From Streptomyces roseoverticillatus (GTDB lineage Bacteria; Actinomycetota; Actinomycetes; Streptomycetales; Streptomycetaceae): a stretch of 64,000 nucleotides of DNA. Under the pieces are notes generated by a model that did no database searches, was not told where the DNA came from, and saw only the letters and a list, made by a program, of their open reading frames with translations. Below, piece after piece: positions 53,155 to 63,375 of the stretch. Within the stretch, counting starts at the first letter, position 1. Every line of letters begins with the position of its first letter. Made by a program: the position numbers and the translations under genes. Where the stretch lies: the NCBI RefSeq assembly GCF_000719265.1, contig NZ_JOFL01000014.1, forward strand, positions 62,001 through 126,000, in the 5' to 3' direction.

Positions 53155-53330
53155 GGCGCCCGCCCTCCCTGTGACCGTTGACCGTATTCCCTGAACAAGC
53201 GTCACATGCCGTGCTCTGTTCGTGCCGTGCTCGTGCCCTGCTGCTGTGCAGTGCCGCGGAGGCCGATCCTACGGTTGCCCGGCGGGCCGGTGCCAAGCGG
53301 TTGGCCGCCTTACTGTCGAATCCGCGCGGA

Positions 53331-54032
53331 TCATGCCCGGATCCGGGCCGGGGAACGGTCCCAGTCGGCCGGCAGTGAGGGCACCGGCCAGGCCGGGTCC
53401 GGCCGCCAGTCCTCCCAGCCCGCGGCGAACGGCGCGGCCCAGGCCTCGATCCGCTCGACCGCGGCCCGGCCGGCGGCGCGCACCCGCTCGGCCTGCCCGG
53501 CGGACATCAGGCCCGCCTGCTGCGCCTGCGCGAACTCGTCCTCGTCCTTCCACTGCCAGCTGCGGTCCGGGTAGACGGCGATGTCGAGGAAGTGGTCCTC
53601 GGAGTCCACGCCGCCCGCCCAGCGGGCCAGCGGCTCCTCGAGGTTCACGTACCAGTTCTTGAAGCGCCAGTCACGGTCCCAGAACAGCCAGACCGACCAC
53701 GGCTCGCCGGGCCGGGCGAGCTTCAGCACCCCGGTGCCGGACCACGGGGCGACCTGCGTGGTGCGGGGCTTGGTGTAGCGCGTGGCGAGGGGCTCCTGGT
53801 GGACCGGGGTGCCGTCGGCGAGCAGCGGCCGCACGCACGCGGTGCCCGGCGCGACCCAGACGGCGAGCAGGTCGGCGGTGTCCTGCACGACGGTGACGGG
53901 GCGGCAGATGTGGACGCGGTCGGTGGCATTGCCCCGGTAGCGCCAGAGGATCTGTTCCCCCGGCGCCCAGGAAGGTGCGCTGTCGCTTGCGCCTGCCGTG
54001 TCGACCGTCTCCGCGTCCGCATCCGCTGTCAT
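53331..54032 (-). CDS. DUF402 family protein
   Basis: 233 residues. The DUF402 core reads EPWSVWLFWDRDWRFKNWYV with NLEEPLARWAGGVDSEDHFL and DIAVYPDRSWQWKDEDEF. It matches the nucleoside phosphatase/ribonuclease-like FomD/Ntdp fold that uses Asp/Glu-bound metals. FomD-type proteins hydrolyse cytidylyl or nucleoside diphosphate intermediates, but no phosphonate genes are near. The start ATG at 54032 has no strong ribosome site. Function is uncertain. Confidence 0.8.
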   Translation of the reverse strand: MTADADAETVDTAGASDSAPSWAPGEQILWRYRGNATDRVHICRPVTVVQDTADLLAVWVAPGTACVRPLLADGTPVHQEPLATRYTKPRTTQVAPWSGTGVLKLARPGEPWSVWLFWDRDWRFKNWYVNLEEPLARWAGGVDSEDHFLDIAVYPDRSWQWKDEDEFAQAQQAGLMSAGQAERVRAAGRAAVERIEAWAAPFAAGWEDWRPDPAWPVPSLPADWDRSPARIRA

Positions 54033-54160
54033 GCGGAGATCCTAGGTTGCGGTGGTGAGGGCGCGCCGTGACGTGTGCCGCACGGAGCACGGTTACCGGC
54101 GGACGCGGTGGAGACCGTGGCCGCGGATGCCGCCGCGCCGCACCCACGCTCCGGGCGTTC

Positions 54161-55555
54161 CTACGGCCGCGTCATCCGCAGGACGTCGAGCGCCTCGTCC
54201 AACTGCTCCAGCGTCAGCAGGCCCTGCTCTACGTAGCCGGATTCGAGGACGACCTGGCGGATCGTCTTCCGTTCCGCAAGAGCCTTCTTGGCCACCTTCG
54301 CCGCCTCCTCGTAGCCGATGTAGCGGTTGAGGGGCGTGACGACGGACGGGGACGACTCCGCGTACTCGCGGGCCCGTTCCACGTTGGCGGTGATGCCGTC
54401 GACCGTGCGGTCGGCCAGCAGCCGGGAGACGTTGGCGAGCAGCCGCACCGACTCCAGGACGTTCTTCGCCATGACCGGGAGCATCACGTTGAGCTCGAAG
54501 TTCCCGGCGGCGCCCGCGGTCGCGACCGTCGCGTCGTTGCCGGTGACCTGCGCGGCCACCATCAGCACGGCCTCGCAGATGACCGGGTTGACCTTGCCCG
54601 GCATGATCGAGGAGCCGGGCTGCAGGTCCGGCAGGCTGATCTCGGCCAGCCCGGCCCGCGGGCCCGAGCCCATCCAGCGCAGATCGTTGGCGATCTTGGT
54701 CAGGCCGACGGCGACGGTGCGCAGCTGGCCGCTGGTCTCCACCAGGCCGTCACGGGCGCCCTGCGCCTCGAAGTGGTTCCGGGCCTCGGTCAGCGCCAGC
54801 CCGGTCGTGCGGGCGACCTCGGCGATGACGGCGGCGGAGAAGCCGGGCGGCGTGTTGATGCCGGTGCCGACCGCCGTGCCGCCCAGGGGAAGTTCGGCCA
54901 GGCGCGGCAGGGAGGCGCGCAGCCGCTCGACGCCGTAGCGGACCTGCGCGGCGTAGCCGCCGAACTCCTGGCCCAGCGTCACCGGCGTGGCGTCCATCAG
55001 GTGCGTACGGCCGGACTTGACGACCTCGGCGAACTCCTCCGCCTTGCGCTCCAGGGCCGCGGCGAGGTGCTCCAGCGCGGGGACGAGGTCGCCGGTGACG
55101 GCGGCCGTCGCCGCGATGTGGATGCTGGACGGGAAGACGTCGTTGGAGCTCTGCGACGCGTTCACGTGGTCGTTGGGGTGCACCGGGCTGCCCAGGCGCT
55201 CGCTCGCCAGGGTGGCGATGACCTCGTTGGCGTTCATGTTGGAGGACGTGCCGGAGCCGGTCTGGAAGACGTCCACGGGGAAGTGGTCGTCCCAGCGCCC
55301 CTCGGCGACCTCGCCCGCCGCGGCCTCGATCGCCTCGGCCACGTCCTTCTCCACCACGCCGAGCTCGGCGTTGACCCTGGCCGCCGCGGCCTTGATCCGG
55401 GCCAGCGCCTCGATGTGCGCCCGCTCCAGCCGCTGCCCGCTCACCGGGAAGTTCTCCACCGCGCGCTGGGTCTGCGCCCGCCACTTGGCGTCCGCCGGCA
55501 CCCGCACCTCGCCCATCGAGTCGTGCTCGATCCGGTACTGCTCACCATCGGTCAT
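54161..55555 (-). CDS. fumC: Class II fumarate hydratase (iron-independent)
   Basis: 464 residues. It interconverts fumarate and malate in the TCA cycle. Family blocks: [60 protein letters not shown] and the fumarase/aspartase signature [19 protein letters not shown]. The ATG at 55555 follows AGGAGG at nine bases; a GTG two codons earlier is too close to the ribosome site. The region also encodes a class I enzyme at 57306, so the cell has both metal types. Confidence 0.96.
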   Translation of the reverse strand: MTDGEQYRIEHDSMGEVRVPADAKWRAQTQRAVENFPVSGQRLERAHIEALARIKAAAARVNAELGVVEKDVAEAIEAAAGEVAEGRWDDHFPVDVFQTGSGTSSNMNANEVIATLASERLGSPVHPNDHVNASQSSNDVFPSSIHIAATAAVTGDLVPALEHLAAALERKAEEFAEVVKSGRTHLMDATPVTLGQEFGGYAAQVRYGVERLRASLPRLAELPLGGTAVGTGINTPPGFSAAVIAEVARTTGLALTEARNHFEAQGARDGLVETSGQLRTVAVGLTKIANDLRWMGSGPRAGLAEISLPDLQPGSSIMPGKVNPVICEAVLMVAAQVTGNDATVATAGAAGNFELNVMLPVMAKNVLESVRLLANVSRLLADRTVDGITANVERAREYAESSPSVVTPLNRYIGYEEAAKVAKKALAERKTIRQVVLESGYVEQGLLTLEQLDEALDVLRMTRP

Positions 55556-55664
55556 CGTCACTTACCTCCTGACAGAGCAAGCGTTTGTCCGGTTCACCGT
55601 GTTCCCAAAAGGCACTACCGCCTAGTAAATACCGCGGGTAACAACTGAAATAGGGGAGGCCACT

Positions 55665-57209
55665 TTGACACGCAGACCCACCCTGCGCTGTTCACTCGCC
55701 GCCGTCGCCGCGCTCGCCGCGGCGTTCGGCGGCCTTGCCGTCACCGGACCCGCCGCCCACGCGGCCCACGCGCCGCACGCACCCCACCCCGCGGCCCGTA
55801 CCGCCGCCGCGGCACCCCTGCCGCCCGGGCTGGAGAAGATCCGCGCCGCCGAGGCCGTCAAGCTCTACGGCAACGCCGCCGAGCGCCCGCTCGCGGAGCG
55901 CAAGTCCTCGCTGCTCTCGCTCGGCGACAGCGAGATCTCCGGCGAGGGCGTCGGCACCTACGAGCCGGGCACGAACGGCCCGGACAACTGGTGCCACCGC
56001 TCGCCCGACGCCGCCATCCACCGCACCGGCATCCCCGCGGACGTCACCTACAACGTCGCCTGCTCCGGGGCCTACACGGGCAACATCCGCATCGGCGGCT
56101 CCAAGCAGTACGCGGACGAGCTCGTCCAGAGCGACAGCCTCGCGATCAAGGCCCGCAACACCCGCGTGAAGCTGGTCCTGCTCGTCGCCGGCGCCAACGA
56201 CGACCTGCAGTTCGGGCCCGTCATGACCGACTGCGTCACCCGCTACCTGACCCTCCAGGGCACCTGCGAACCCAAGTACGCCCCCGGCTGGCAGGCCCGC
56301 GTCGACGGCCTCGTGCCCAAGGTCGAGCAGACCGTACGGGACCTGCGCACGGTCATGAAGGACGCCGGCTACGCCGACGGCGACTACAAACTCGTCCTCA
56401 TGGGCTACCCGAGCCCCATCGGCCCCGACTTCGAGGACAACCCGTCCTTCCCCGGCAAGCTCCCCGGCGGCTGCGTCGGCTACACCTCCGACGCCGCGTG
56501 GGGCCGCAACGCCGCCGTGCCCGCCTTCGAGCGCGGCATGCGCCGGGCCGCCCGCGACACCGGAGCCCTCTACCTCGACAACTCCCGCCTCTTCCACGGC
56601 CACGAGGTGTGCACGGACAACACCTGGGCCCGCGGGCTCTACGTCGACGTGACGAACCCCTTCCCGCCGAACGAGAACTCCGTCCGGCAGTCCTTCCACC
56701 CCAACCAGCGCGGCCACGGCGCGTTCGCGTCCTGCCTGACCCAGCTCTACCGCTCCGGCTGGCAGGAGGCCGGCTGCGCCGACCCCGCGAGCACGGGCAC
56801 GCCCGTACTGACCAAGGGCGGGTGGGACGACGCCTTCCGGCCCCTGAAGAACGAGGCCACCGGCACCTGCGTCGACGCCTACGCGGCGAGCAGCCGCAAC
56901 GGGACCACCGTCGGCGGCTGGGACTGCACGGGCAACCGCAACCAGGACTGGGCCTACGACTCCGGCACCAAGGCGCTGCGGACGGCGCTGTCGCACGACC
57001 GGTGCGTGGACGTTCCCGGCGGGAAGTACGCGGCGGGGACGGCCGTGGTGCTGTGGGACTGCCACGGCGGCGGGAACCAGCAGTTCGTACGGGACGGGGC
57101 GACCGTGCGGCCGGCTGCGGCCGGTGGGTTGTGCCTGACGCTGGGAGCGGCCAAGGAGCCCGTGCGGTTGCAGGCGTGCGACGGTTCCGCCCGGCAGCGG
57201 TTCGCCTGA
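55665..57209 (+). CDS. Secreted SGNH hydrolase with C-terminal ricin-type beta-trefoil
   Basis: 514 residues from a TTG start preceded by GGGGAGG. Signal peptide ~1-30 (LAAVAALAAAFGGLAVTGPA). The SGNH domain (~70-365) has LLSLGDSEISGEGVG with the nucleophile Ser, LVLLVAGANDDLQF as the block III equivalent, and QSFHPNQRGHGAF with the catalytic His. The C-terminal ~130 residues form a ricin B-like lectin (NEATGTCVDAYAASSRNGTT, VGGWDCTGNRNQDWAYD), which binds carbohydrate. An extracellular esterase or lipase acting on polymer-bound substrates is likely. It is divergent from fumC and has its own terminator. Confidence 0.9.
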   Translation: MTRRPTLRCSLAAVAALAAAFGGLAVTGPAAHAAHAPHAPHPAARTAAAAPLPPGLEKIRAAEAVKLYGNAAERPLAERKSSLLSLGDSEISGEGVGTYEPGTNGPDNWCHRSPDAAIHRTGIPADVTYNVACSGAYTGNIRIGGSKQYADELVQSDSLAIKARNTRVKLVLLVAGANDDLQFGPVMTDCVTRYLTLQGTCEPKYAPGWQARVDGLVPKVEQTVRDLRTVMKDAGYADGDYKLVLMGYPSPIGPDFEDNPSFPGKLPGGCVGYTSDAAWGRNAAVPAFERGMRRAARDTGALYLDNSRLFHGHEVCTDNTWARGLYVDVTNPFPPNENSVRQSFHPNQRGHGAFASCLTQLYRSGWQEAGCADPASTGTPVLTKGGWDDAFRPLKNEATGTCVDAYAASSRNGTTVGGWDCTGNRNQDWAYDSGTKALRTALSHDRCVDVPGGKYAAGTAVVLWDCHGGGNQQFVRDGATVRPAAAGGLCLTLGAAKEPVRLQACDGSARQRFA

Positions 57210-57218
57210 GGCGCGGTT

Positions 57219-57263
57219 CGGCACCGCCGGACCGCCGCATCGTGGTTTCCCGCCGTGCGGCGG
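57219..57263 (+). repeat. Dispersed repeat copy downstream of the SGNH-ricin gene
   Basis: TCGGCACCGCCGGACCGCCG, CATCGTGGTTTCCCGCCGTG and CGGCGG match the arm of the 13897-14077 element (CGGCACCGCCGG, TCGTGG, CACCG, TGCGGCGG). It lies just before the terminator. Confidence 0.7.
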
Positions 57264-57270
57264 AACGAGA

Positions 57271-57300
57271 GGACGGGCCCCGCTTGCGCGGGGCCCGTCC
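57271..57300. terminator. Bidirectional terminator between convergent genes
   Basis: GGACGGGCCCCGC pairs perfectly (13 bp) with GCGGGGCCCGTCC around TTGC, between the SGNH-ricin gene and the class I fumarase gene. Confidence 0.8.
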
Positions 57301-57305
57301 ACGTG

Positions 57306-58970
<1,665 letters not shown>

Positions 58971-59060
58971 GTGCAGCGGGTTCCTCACTCGGCAGGCAGT
59001 GGTGGCTGGCGTCCTCGACAGCGTCTACCAGCGTAGGCCGCGCGCGGGGGAGTGGTCTTG

Positions 59061-59076
59061 TGAGGTAAGGCTCACC
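59061..59076. promoter_or_regulatory. Candidate iron box (DmdR/IdeR type)
   Basis: TGAGGTAAGGCTCACC resembles the actinobacterial iron box TTAGGTTAGGCTCACCTAA, agreeing at 14 of 19 positions when aligned over 59060-59078. It sits between divergent starts, upstream of the Fe-S fumarase and of the DUF1707 gene. Repressor binding is inferred. Confidence 0.55.
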
Positions 59077-59093
59077 CGCGCACCGCCCGCCCC

Positions 59094-59123
59094 CTATCGC
59101 GATCTATCGCGATTGGCTACCCT
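59094..59123 (+). promoter_or_regulatory. Promoter with tandem repeat for a leaderless gene
   Basis: CTATCGCGAT is repeated exactly in tandem (59094-59103, 59104-59113), each copy containing the palindrome ATCGCGAT. TACCCT (59118-59123) looks like a -10 element and lies seven bases before the GTG at 59131. No ribosome site is present, as in leaderless transcripts. Confidence 0.55.
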
Positions 59124-59130
59124 GCTTGCC

Positions 59131-59820
59131 GTGGAAGAGCCATCGTTCGAAAAGCACTCCCTTGAGAAGCGCCCGCAGCAGGGCGCGCCCGCGCCCGCTC
59201 CGGCCGCCGAGCCGCCCGCGCTGCGCGCCTCCGACGCCGACCGCGACCGCTTCGCGGACATCCTGCGCAACGCCATGGCGGAGGGGCGGATCACCGCCGA
59301 GGAGCACTCCGAGCGGATCGGCGAGGTCTACCGCGCCAAGACGCTCGGCGAGCTGGAGCCGCTGGTGAGCGACCTGCCGGCGGCCGGCCGGGCCGAGCCC
59401 GCGGCGCCCGCCCGCCCCTACGAGGCCCCGGCGCGCCCACTCGGCGCGGCCCCCGCCGAGAACCTCGTCGCGGTCTTCGGCGGCGCGACGCGCAAGGGGC
59501 GCTGGCGGGTGAGCCGGCGCACGAACGCGTTCGCGCTTTTCGGCGGCATCGAGATCGACCTGACCGAGGCGGTCTTCGAGCAGCAGGAGATCGTCATCAA
59601 CGCCACCGCCATCTTCGGCGGCATCGAGATCAGGGTCCCGGAGAACGTGACCCTGCGCTCCACGGGCACCGGGATCTTCGGCGGCTTCGACGTGAAGACG
59701 GTCGAGGCGCCGGACCCCGACGCACCGGTCGTCTCCCTCACCGGATTCGCGGTCTTCGGCGGTGTGGACGCGAAGCCGAAGCGGGGCAAGCGGCTCAAGA
59801 ACCTTCGCGCGGGCGGCTGA
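59131..59820 (+). CDS. DUF1707 protein with cell-wall-active-antibiotics-response-like C-domain
   Basis: 229 residues. Residues ~30-75 are a DUF1707 helical domain: LRASDADRDRFADILRNAMA, EGRITAEEHSERIGEVYRAK, TLGELEPLVSDLP. After an Ala/Pro linker, residues ~115-215 contain beta repeats with phenylalanine-glycine-glycine turns: AVFGGATRKGRW, ALFGGIEIDL, AIFGGIEIRVPENV, GIFGGFDVKTVEAP, resembling LiaF/DUF2154-type domains. It is probably soluble and membrane-associated in stress response. The GTG at 59131 is chosen; the upstream open frame crosses the promoter and is not coding. Confidence 0.88.
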   Translation: MEEPSFEKHSLEKRPQQGAPAPAPAAEPPALRASDADRDRFADILRNAMAEGRITAEEHSERIGEVYRAKTLGELEPLVSDLPAAGRAEPAAPARPYEAPARPLGAAPAENLVAVFGGATRKGRWRVSRRTNAFALFGGIEIDLTEAVFEQQEIVINATAIFGGIEIRVPENVTLRSTGTGIFGGFDVKTVEAPDPDAPVVSLTGFAVFGGVDAKPKRGKRLKNLRAGG

Positions 59821-60047
59821 TGGCGGTCCGCGCGGCGGCCCCCCGGAGCCCCGCGCGGCCTGTTGCCGGAAACTTACTGCGGGTTACCGCGTTCCGCTCA
59901 TGGCAACGGTGTGAATAAGCACGCGCACAGCGGGTAAAGCTTGGTGCATCGTCTCTCGTACGGCTGCCGGTGCGAATGGCCGTGCGCAGTGGAGGCGGGC
60001 AAGGGTGACTCAACCGGCCAAGTAAAAGCCGTCGTCAGGAGTAGACC

Positions 60048-60407
60048 GTGCTGCTACCGCATCAGCCCCTGCAGGAAGCCGCCGTACCGTCCCCGCGGAT
60101 TTCGTCCGCGCGGGATCAGGCCGGCCCCTGGCATTCGGAGGCGGTGTGCCGCCGGGATGAAGCCGGGCTCTTCTTCGCACCATCCAAGGAACCGACCGCT
60201 GCCCGGTTGTCGCGCGAAGAGGCGGCCAAGCGCGTGTGCGCGCGATGCCCCGTGATGGTCGAGTGCCGCGAGCACGCCTTGCTGCAGCCGGAGCCTTACG
60301 GGGTGTGGGGCGGTCTCACCGCCGCCGAGCGCCGGGTGGTGCTGGCCCGCCGGCGCCGGCGCGAGGCGGAATTGGCTCGCGCCACGCGGGTCGCCGCGGC
60401 GGGCTGA
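60048..60407 (+). CDS. wblI: WhiB-like Fe-S regulator
   Basis: 119 residues. Wbl features: four Cys (AVCRRDEAGLFF, RVCARCPVMVECREHAL) arranged C-x~29-CxxCxxxxxC, and the GVWGG turn in EPYGVWGGLTAAERRVVLA with a basic tail (ARRRRREAELARA). The GTG at 60048 has AGGAG upstream. The sequence and the order fumarase, DUF1707 gene, wbl, glpX match what I recall for wblI of S. coelicolor. Wbl proteins act with sigma factors in development and redox response. Confidence 0.9.
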   Translation: MLLPHQPLQEAAVPSPRISSARDQAGPWHSEAVCRRDEAGLFFAPSKEPTAARLSREEAAKRVCARCPVMVECREHALLQPEPYGVWGGLTAAERRVVLARRRRREAELARATRVAAAG

Positions 60408-60430
60408 CGTCCCGGTCGGCGGGGGCTGAC

Positions 60431-60502
60431 GTCCTCGATCGCCGGACAGGCTCGAGTGCGGCCGGGCCCGGCCGCAACTCAGCCCGTCCGGCGTTTGAGG
60501 AC
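60431..60502. repeat. Inverted-repeat intergenic element between wblI and glpX
   Basis: GTCCTCGATCGCCGGACAGG (60431-60450) pairs imperfectly with CCGTCCGGCGTTTGAGGAC (60484-60502). Between them is TGCGGCCGGGCCCGGCCGCA (60457-60476), a perfect 20-base palindrome. Elements with GTCCTCGA...CCGG ends are frequent between Streptomyces genes. Here it can act as a bidirectional terminator for the convergent pair. Confidence 0.8.
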
Positions 60503-60529
60503 GAGCGCGCCCGCAGGGCGCACGATCGG

Positions 60530-61561
60530 TCAGCTGGGGCGCTCGAAGTCCACCGTGCTGTAAGCCCGCAGCTTCGACAGGCGATGCGTCGAATCGATCT
60601 GCCGGATCGTGCCCGACTTCGACCGCATCACCAGCGACTGCGTGGTCGCCGTCTCCGCGCGGTACCGCACCCCGCGCAGCAGCTCGCCGTCGGTGATGCC
60701 GGTCGCCACGAAGAACACGTTCTCGCCGCTGACCAGGTCGTTCGTCTCCAGAACGCGATCGAGGTCGTGGCCCGCGTCGATCGCGCGCTGCCGCTCCTCG
60801 TCGTCCTTCGGCCACAGCCGGGCCTGGATGGTGCCGCCCATGCACTTCATCGCGCAGGCCGCGATGATGCCTTCCGGCGTGCCGCCGATGCCCAGCAGCA
60901 GGTCCACGCCGGTGCCCTCGCGGGCCGCCATGATCGCGCCGGCGACATCGCCGTCGGCGATGAACTTGATGCGGGCGCCCGCCTCGCGGATCTCCTTGAC
61001 CAGGCCGTCGTGGCGGGGGCGGTCCAGGACGACGACGGTGACGTCCTCGGGCGAGGAGTGCTTCGCCTTGGCGATCCGGCGGATGTTGACCGCGACCGGC
61101 GCGGTGATGTCGACGAAGTCGGCCGCCTCGGGGCCGGTGACCAGCTTGTCCATGTAGAACACCGCGGACGGGTCGAACATGGTGCCGCGGTCGGCGACGG
61201 CCATCACGGACACGGCGTTGGCCATGCCCTTGGCGGTGAGGGTCGTGCCGTCCACCGGGTCGACGGCGACGTCGCACTCGGCACCGGTGCCGTCGCCCAC
61301 GCGCTCGCCGTTGTAGAGCATCGGGGCGTTGTCCTTCTCGCCCTCGCCGATGACGACGACGCCGTTCATCGACACGGTGCCGATCAGCGCGCGCATGGCC
61401 TTGACCGCGGCGCCGTCCGCGCCGTTCTTGTCACCACGGCCGACCCAGCGGCCCGACGCCATGGCGCCTGCCTCGGTGACCCGGACGAGCTCCAGGGCGA
61501 GGTTGCGGTCGGGTGCCTCGGGGCTGACCTCGAGCTGGGACGGCAGATGATGCTCGGTCAT
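60530..61561 (-). CDS. glpX: Class II fructose-1,6-bisphosphatase GlpX
   Basis: 343 residues. It removes the 1-phosphate from fructose 1,6-bisphosphate in gluconeogenesis, using Mn2+ or Mg2+. GlpX blocks: [73 protein letters not shown] and [20 protein letters not shown]. It is the main bisphosphatase of actinobacteria. A 23-base palindrome lies about 90 bases upstream. Confidence 0.96.
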   Translation of the reverse strand: MTEHHLPSQLEVSPEAPDRNLALELVRVTEAGAMASGRWVGRGDKNGADGAAVKAMRALIGTVSMNGVVVIGEGEKDNAPMLYNGERVGDGTGAECDVAVDPVDGTTLTAKGMANAVSVMAVADRGTMFDPSAVFYMDKLVTGPEAADFVDITAPVAVNIRRIAKAKHSSPEDVTVVVLDRPRHDGLVKEIREAGARIKFIADGDVAGAIMAAREGTGVDLLLGIGGTPEGIIAACAMKCMGGTIQARLWPKDDEERQRAIDAGHDLDRVLETNDLVSGENVFFVATGITDGELLRGVRYRAETATTQSLVMRSKSGTIRQIDSTHRLSKLRAYSTVDFERPS

Positions 61562-61647
61562 CGGAGCGCAACCTTTCTGTACGGCGAGGGCCGCAGGGAC
61601 CCCTCTCCCCCGAAAGGGGCAGAAGGTGAGGGTGCTGATGACTTTAT

Positions 61648-61670
61648 CTGCTCACTGCGAGAGTGAGCAG
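61648..61670. promoter_or_regulatory. 23-base palindrome in the glpX / DUF4245 intergenic region
   Basis: CTGCTCACT, GCGAG, AGTGAGCAG: a perfect nine-base inverted repeat, 87 to 109 bases upstream of glpX and about 80 bases before the divergent gene. Possible operator for a repressor of either gene. Confidence 0.55.
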
Positions 61671-61750
61671 AGGGCCCCACGCATGAGCGGCGTCAAGGCT
61701 CCCGGAGGGGCCGCGGGAAGATCGGCCGGGCCATGGGGGACGATGGGGGC

Positions 61751-62308
61751 GTGGCAGGTAGGAATCCCAAGGCGCAGACCGTACGGAACATGATGCTCGC
61801 GATGGCGGCGGTGATCCCCGTGGCCTTCGTCAGCTATGTCTTCATCCCGCACGACGAGGACAACGACCCGGTGCGCACCGTCGACTACCGCGTCGAGCTC
61901 GACACGGCGCGGCGCGCGGCGCCGTACCCGGTCGCGGCCCCCGCCGGGCTCGGCGGCGACTGGCGCGCCACCTCCGTCTCCTACAAGGCGGGCGGCAAGG
62001 AGGGTTCCGTCTGGCACCTGGGCTTCCTCGACCCGGACACCGAGTACGTGGCCGTCGAGCAGAGCGACGGTCCGCCCGGGGCCTTCATCGACGACGCGAG
62101 CCGGCGCGCGGTGAAGACGCCGAAGACGCAGCGCGTCGGCGACGCCACGTGGCGGCAGTACGAGGGCGAGAAGTACAACGCGCTCGTGCGGGAGGAGAAG
62201 GGCGTGACCACGGTCGTCACCGGGACCGCCTCCCACGAGCGGCTCATGCAGATGGCCGCCGCGCTCAAGGCCGAGAAGGGCGCCGTGAAGGGCGCCGGGA
62301 ACGGCTAG
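61751..62308 (+). CDS. DUF4245 membrane-anchored protein
   Basis: 185 residues from the GTG at 61751 (VAGRNPKAQTVRN). One N-terminal membrane helix (~15-35, MMLAMAAVIPVAFVSYVFIP) and an exterior domain with DYRVELDTARRAAPYPVAAP, LGGDWRATSVSYKAG, WHLGFLDPDTEYVAVEQSDG and TVVTGTASHERLMQMAAALK, matching DUF4245. Its usual place next to glpX in actinomycetes supports the call. Function is unknown. An ATG six codons upstream (61733) is also possible. Confidence 0.85.
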   Translation: MAGRNPKAQTVRNMMLAMAAVIPVAFVSYVFIPHDEDNDPVRTVDYRVELDTARRAAPYPVAAPAGLGGDWRATSVSYKAGGKEGSVWHLGFLDPDTEYVAVEQSDGPPGAFIDDASRRAVKTPKTQRVGDATWRQYEGEKYNALVREEKGVTTVVTGTASHERLMQMAAALKAEKGAVKGAGNG

Positions 62309-62359
62309 AGCGCGACGGCCGGGTGCTGCCGGTGTCCCGCGCGGGACCGGGCGCGGGGC

Positions 62360-62953
62360 TCAGACGGTGGTGACGACCTGCTCGTAGGACAGGCGCGGCG
62401 AGCGCGGGCGGTAGGCGCCCTCCGCGGCCGGCTTGCCGATGTTGACGATCATCAGCGGGGTGTGGTCGTCGTCCAGGAACTCCTTCTGGACGCCCGCGAA
62501 GTCGAAGCCGGTCATCGGGCCGGCGGCCAGGCCGGCGGCGCGGATGCCCAGGATGAAGTAGCCGGCCTGCAGCGCGCCGTTGGCCGCGGCGGACTTCTCA
62601 CGGACGGGGCGCTCCGCGAAGAAGACGTCCTTGGCCTGCGGGAAGGCCGGGAACAGCGTCGGCAGCTCCTCGTGGAACTCGTTGTCCGTGGCGAGGATCG
62701 CCACCAGCGGGGCGCTCACGGTCTTGTCGCGGTTGCCCTCGGCCATGAGGGGCGCGAGGCGCTCGCGGGCCTCCTCGGAGCGGATCAGCACGATGCGCAG
62801 CGGCGACTGGTTGAACGCGGTGGGGGCGTACTTCACCAGGTCGTAGATCGCCTGGATCTGCTCGTCGGTCACCGGCTCGGCGGAGAAGGCGCCGGCGGTG
62901 TGGGCCTCGCGGAAGAGCAGGTCCTGGGCGGTGGAGTCGAGGGCGAGGGACAT
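62360..62953 (-). CDS. Nitroreductase-family protein, malonic semialdehyde reductase-like (RutE/HadB)
   Basis: 197 residues. FMN-dependent fold: LALDSTAQDLLFREAHTAGA, YDLVKYAPTAFNQSPLRIVL with the FMN-binding residues, and GIRAAGLAAGPMTGFDFAGV near the C-terminus. This matches the RutE/YdfG-associated subgroup, which reduces malonic semialdehyde; no rut genes are near, so the substrate is open. The ATG at 62953 begins the domain. Upstream, TTGAAGTTTCAGTTGAA (63022-63038, minus) shows repeated TTGA/TTCAA half-sites. Confidence 0.88.
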   Translation of the reverse strand: MSLALDSTAQDLLFREAHTAGAFSAEPVTDEQIQAIYDLVKYAPTAFNQSPLRIVLIRSEEARERLAPLMAEGNRDKTVSAPLVAILATDNEFHEELPTLFPAFPQAKDVFFAERPVREKSAAANGALQAGYFILGIRAAGLAAGPMTGFDFAGVQKEFLDDDHTPLMIVNIGKPAAEGAYRPRSPRLSYEQVVTTV

Positions 62954-63092
62954 GGGGCACCTACTTGCGTGTGAAACGGGGGGAGGCTTGCGCCACCCAC
63001 TGTACGACAAGTGGATGAAAATTCAACTGAAACTTCAACAAGTGATGCCGGGCGTGGAGGGGCCCACGCGCTTCTGATGGCGTACGGCCCGG

Positions 63093-63365
63093 TCAGGCCT
63101 GCTCTTCGGAGCCCTCCGGGCCACCCTCGGCAGCTCCGCCGGCCGCTTCCGCCTCCTCCGAGGCCAGCGCCGCGTCCAGCCGGGCCCGCGCGCCCTCCAG
63201 CCAGCGCCGGCACACCCTCGACAGCTCCTCGCCGCGCTCCCACAGGGCCAGCGACTCCTCCAGCGTCGTGCCGCCCGCCTCCAGGCGGCGCACGACCTCG
63301 ATCAGCTCGTCGCGAGCCTGCTCGTACCCCAGCGCATTCGTCGCCGCATCCGTTGTCGTCGCCAT
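63093..63365 (-). CDS. xseB: Exodeoxyribonuclease VII small subunit
   Basis: 90 residues. The family core ARDELIEVVRRLEAGGTTLE with ESLALWERGEELSRVCRRWL and EGARARLDAAL is present; XseB is a short helical subunit that supports XseA. A GTG two codons upstream (63371) is an alternative start. It follows the xseA stop by about 10 bases, so the subunits are cotranscribed. The C-terminus is Glu/Ala/Gly rich. Confidence 0.93.
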   Translation of the reverse strand: MATTTDAATNALGYEQARDELIEVVRRLEAGGTTLEESLALWERGEELSRVCRRWLEGARARLDAALASEEAEAAGGAAEGGPEGSEEQA

Positions 63366-63375
63366 GGCCACCAGC

